Positions 61,637 to 64,000 of a stretch of 64,000 nucleotides of DNA are shown piece by piece. Made by a program: the position numbers and the translations under genes. Numbering within the stretch: the stretch's first letter is position 1; each line of letters begins with the position of its first letter. The notes under the pieces are model-generated. The model saw nothing but the letters and a program-made list of their open reading frames with translations, made no database searches and was not told the DNA's origin. Origin of the DNA: Glutamicibacter sp. MNS18 (lineage in GTDB: Bacteria > Actinomycetota > Actinomycetes > Actinomycetales > Micrococcaceae); assembly GCF_026107515.2 (NCBI RefSeq), contig NZ_JAPCHW010000003.1, positions 372,001-436,000 of the forward strand, given 5' to 3'.

Positions 61637-62863
61637 TTAGGCGGGTGCCTGGGCGCGCAGTTGCCCGAGGAAGGTCGCGATCCGGTCCACGGCGTCGCGG
61701 ATTTCCGCTTCGCGCGGAAGGATGACGAACCTGAAGTGGTCGGGCGCGGGCCAGTGGAAGGCGGTGCCGTGCGAGATCATGATCTTCTGGCTGCGCAGCA
61801 GGTCGATGACCAGTTGCTCGTCGTCGGTGATCGGGTAGATCGCCGGGTCAAGCCGGGGGAACAGGTACATGGCCCCGGCGGCGGGAATACAGCTGACCCC
61901 GGGAATGTCGTTGAGCAACCGGCAGGCCAGGTCACGTTGCACCCGTAGCCTGCCGCCGGGTTTCACCAGGTCCTCGATGCTCTGGTAGCCGCCCAGCGCG
62001 GTCTGGATCGCGTGCTGGGCCGGGACATTGGGGCACAATCTCAGTGAGGCCAGCAGCTCCAGCGCCTCACGGTACCCGGCTGTCGCGGTACGGTTCCCCG
62101 AGACGGCAACCCAGCCGGCACGGTAGCCCGGCATCCGGTAGGCCTTGGACAACCCCGAGAAGGTGAGCACCGGCAGGTCGGGTGCCACCGCGGCGGTGTG
62201 GATGTGCACGGCGTCCTCGTAGAGGATCTTCTCGTAGATCTCATCGGAGAAGAGCACCAGCTCGTGTTTCCGGGCCAGCTCGGCAAATTGTTCCAGGATG
62301 TGCCTGGGGTAGACGGCGCCGGTCGGGTTGTTCGGGTTGATGATCACGATGGCGCGGGTGCGTGCGCTGATCTTCGCCTCGACATCGGCCATGTCCGGCC
62401 ACCAGTTCTCCTGGTCGTTGCACGCGTAGTGCACCGCTTCCCCGCCGCTGAGCAGCACCGAGGCGGTCCACAGCGGGTAGTCCGGGGAGGGGATCAGCAC
62501 CTGGTCCCCGGGCTCCAGGAAGGCCTGCAGCGTCATCGAGATCAGTTCGCTCACCCCGTTGCCGATGAAGATGTCTTCCACCCCGAATTGCATCAGCCCC
62601 CGGGTCTGGTAGAACTGCACGATGGCCGTACGGGCCGAGAAGATCCCCTTGGAATCGCTGTAGGCCTGGGCCTCACGCAGGTGGTGGACCATGTCCACCA
62701 CAATCGATTCGGGGGCCTCCAACCCGAAGGGTGCCGGGTCCCCGAGGTTCATGCGCAGGATGCTGTGGCCTTCGGCCTCCAACTGCTTGGCCACCTGCTG
62801 TACCGGGCCGCGCAGGTCGTAGCGGACCTCGCTGAGCCGGCTGGATCGTTGCATCGGGTTCAT
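61637..62863 (-). CDS. Aminotransferase class I/II, probable alanine transaminase (AlaA-like)
   Basis: 408 aa from the ATG at 62863 with GGAGGTG upstream. PLP fold I: NLGDPAPFG at the N-terminus, GNGVSELISM, IPSPDYPLW, INPNNPTGAVYP (Asn), SDEIYEKILY (Asp), PLP-Lys in SGLSKAYRMPGYRAGW and a C-terminal Arg in FRFVILP. Resembles AlaA/AlaC-type alanine/valine transaminases that use pyruvate and glutamate; aspartate activity is not excluded. Confidence 0.88.
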   Translation of the reverse strand: MNPMQRSSRLSEVRYDLRGPVQQVAKQLEAEGHSILRMNLGDPAPFGLEAPESIVVDMVHHLREAQAYSDSKGIFSARTAIVQFYQTRGLMQFGVEDIFIGNGVSELISMTLQAFLEPGDQVLIPSPDYPLWTASVLLSGGEAVHYACNDQENWWPDMADVEAKISARTRAIVIINPNNPTGAVYPRHILEQFAELARKHELVLFSDEIYEKILYEDAVHIHTAAVAPDLPVLTFSGLSKAYRMPGYRAGWVAVSGNRTATAGYREALELLASLRLCPNVPAQHAIQTALGGYQSIEDLVKPGGRLRVQRDLACRLLNDIPGVSCIPAAGAMYLFPRLDPAIYPITDDEQLVIDLLRSQKIMISHGTAFHWPAPDHFRFVILPREAEIRDAVDRIATFLGQLRAQAPA

Positions 62864-62979
62864 GCTGTATGTTTTCACCTCCGGTGCCCGGCGGCAAGAG
62901 CACGGCCCGGATTGTCCCGGTGGCGCCGGATAGCGGTGCCGGGTGCGGGGGCCGTCGGGCATTAAGTAGTCTTGAACCC

Positions 62980-64000
62980 ATGAGCCAGCATCCTGCAGAC
63001 ACCCATGACATGATCCGCGTGCGCCAGGCGCGGGAGAACAACCTGACCGGTATCGATGCCGATATTCCCAAGCGCCGGATCACCGCCTTCACCGGGGTCT
63101 CCGGGTCGGGCAAGTCCTCGCTGGTGTTCGGCACGATTGCCGCCGAGTCGCAGCGGCTGATCAACGAAACCTACACCTCCTTCATCCAGTCCTTCATGCC
63201 CTCGATGCCGCGCCCGGATGTCGAGGTGCTGGAAAACCTGTCGGCCGCGATCGTGGTGGACCAGGAACGCATGGGGGCGAACTCGCGTTCCACCGTGGGC
63301 ACCGCGACCGATGCGTACTCGCTGCTGCGGGTGCTCTACTCGCGGTATTCCACCCCCAGCGCCGGCGGGGCCGGGGCCTACTCCTTTAACTTGGGCGAGG
63401 GGGCTTGCAGCGCCTGCGAAGGCTTCGGTACCGAGGCGAGCATCGACCTGGACGAACTGCTGGACTGGGACAAGACGTTGAACGAGGGGGCGATCAAGGC
63501 CCCGAATTTCGCCCCGGACTCCTGGCTCTGGCAGACGCTGACCGCCGGCACCGCACCGGATCTGGATGTGGCCCTGCGTGAGATGCCGGCGGAGATGCTG
63601 CACCGGCTGCTGTACGCCGAGGCCGGGAAGGTCAAGCTCAACGGAGCGAATATGAGCTATTCCGGGTTGGTCACCCGGATCAAGTCCAACTACATCCACT
63701 CCGGCCGGGAGATCAAGCAGGCGCATATCCGGGACTGGATCGAACGGATTTCCACCACCGCCCCGTGCAGTGTCTGCGAGGGCACCCGGCTGGCCGAGAA
63801 GGCACGCGCCTCGCGGATCGCCGGGCACGGTATCGCGCAACTCAGCGCCCTGCAGGTCAGCGACCTGATCGCGGTGCTGGATACGCTGGATATCCCGGAC
63901 GCTGCCCCGCTACTGGGCAACCTGCGGGCGGTGCTCGAGGCGATGGTGCAGATCGGGTTGGGCTACATTTCCCTGGACCGCCCGGCCGGGACGCTCTCGG
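62980..64000 (+). CDS. UvrA-like ABC excision protein (3' end outside the window)
   Basis: 340 residues visible from the ATG at 62980. Walker A GVSGSGKSS (39-47), the VVDQERMGANSRSTVGTATD segment and the first zinc-finger pairs (CSACEGFG and CSVCEGTR) are UvrA hallmarks. The organisation (short N-terminus, no large insert visible) fits the UvrA-related drug-resistance/DrrC-type paralogues rather than the standard 950-residue UvrA. Role: DNA repair or intercalator tolerance. The signature motif and second ABC domain would follow after 64000. Confidence 0.85.
   Translation, partial: MSQHPADTHDMIRVRQARENNLTGIDADIPKRRITAFTGVSGSGKSSLVFGTIAAESQRLINETYTSFIQSFMPSMPRPDVEVLENLSAAIVVDQERMGANSRSTVGTATDAYSLLRVLYSRYSTPSAGGAGAYSFNLGEGACSACEGFGTEASIDLDELLDWDKTLNEGAIKAPNFAPDSWLWQTLTAGTAPDLDVALREMPAEMLHRLLYAEAGKVKLNGANMSYSGLVTRIKSNYIHSGREIKQAHIRDWIERISTTAPCSVCEGTRLAEKARASRIAGHGIAQLSALQVSDLIAVLDTLDIPDAAPLLGNLRAVLEAMVQIGLGYISLDRPAGTLS

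Overview
The window is high-GC chromosomal DNA from an actinobacterium, most likely a member of the Micrococcaceae (Arthrobacter/Glutamicibacter-like). The indications are a DUF222-HNH endonuclease, DUF3099 and SURF1 neighbours, a long GapB-type GAPDH, paired MptA/MptB-like mannosyltransferases, an actinobacterial type A RNase P RNA, frequent GTG starts and strong G/C third-position bias. The species assignment is inference from gene content; no search was possible.

Layout. 1-6.4 kb: tail of a TetR regulator, an acyl-CoA oxidase/dehydrogenase, a VOC protein, a decayed GNAT gene, a hipBA toxin-antitoxin pair and a DUF1648-like membrane protein. 6.5-16 kb: aminopeptidase N, HNH endonuclease, lipoate ligase, L31 type B, a SpoU methyltransferase/TauE/ABC ATPase run, and SerB. 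16-32 kb: VanW protein, two SDR enzymes (one FabG-like), DUF3099/small Cys protein/SURF1 cluster, a P-loop kinase, two orphan small genes, an ABC-F protein, an alarmone synthetase, DUF2637, a VanZ-RDD fusion, twin polyprenol-type mannosyltransferases, and oligoribonuclease.

32.7-41.6 kb: directly after a tRNA-His with a textbook terminator lies an accessory region. It holds remnants of IS3, NF041680-type, IS1380, ISL3 and IS110 transposases, almost all broken. One IS1380 copy is demonstrably nested inside another transposase gene, with a GTTAGC duplication. Between the IS remnants sit AT-richer cargo genes: a membrane-anchored protein overlapping a SAM methyltransferase, and a separate two-TM protein.

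41.6-64 kb: a LAL-type LuxR regulator, aldo/keto reductase, peptide deformylase, orphan PstS, a lipoprotein, an AlkZ-like protein, an N-extended GAPDH, RNase P RNA (minus strand) and YaaA. Then comes a four-gene surface module: secreted purple-acid-phosphatase-like enzyme, WxL-like secreted protein, DUF916 membrane-anchored protein, and a 71-residue protein with a sortase-type LADTG signal. Its arrangement parallels Firmicute WxL loci, and a PHO-box-like repeat lies upstream. After it: Nif3-like protein, MsrA, CysK, CysE, an alanine-type aminotransferase and the start of a UvrA-like ATPase.

Candidates for something undescribed are, first, the phosphatase/WxL/DUF916/LPxTG-like module and, second, the island cassette at 33712-35057. 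Many convergent gene pairs are separated by perfect GC-rich palindromes without a U-tract.
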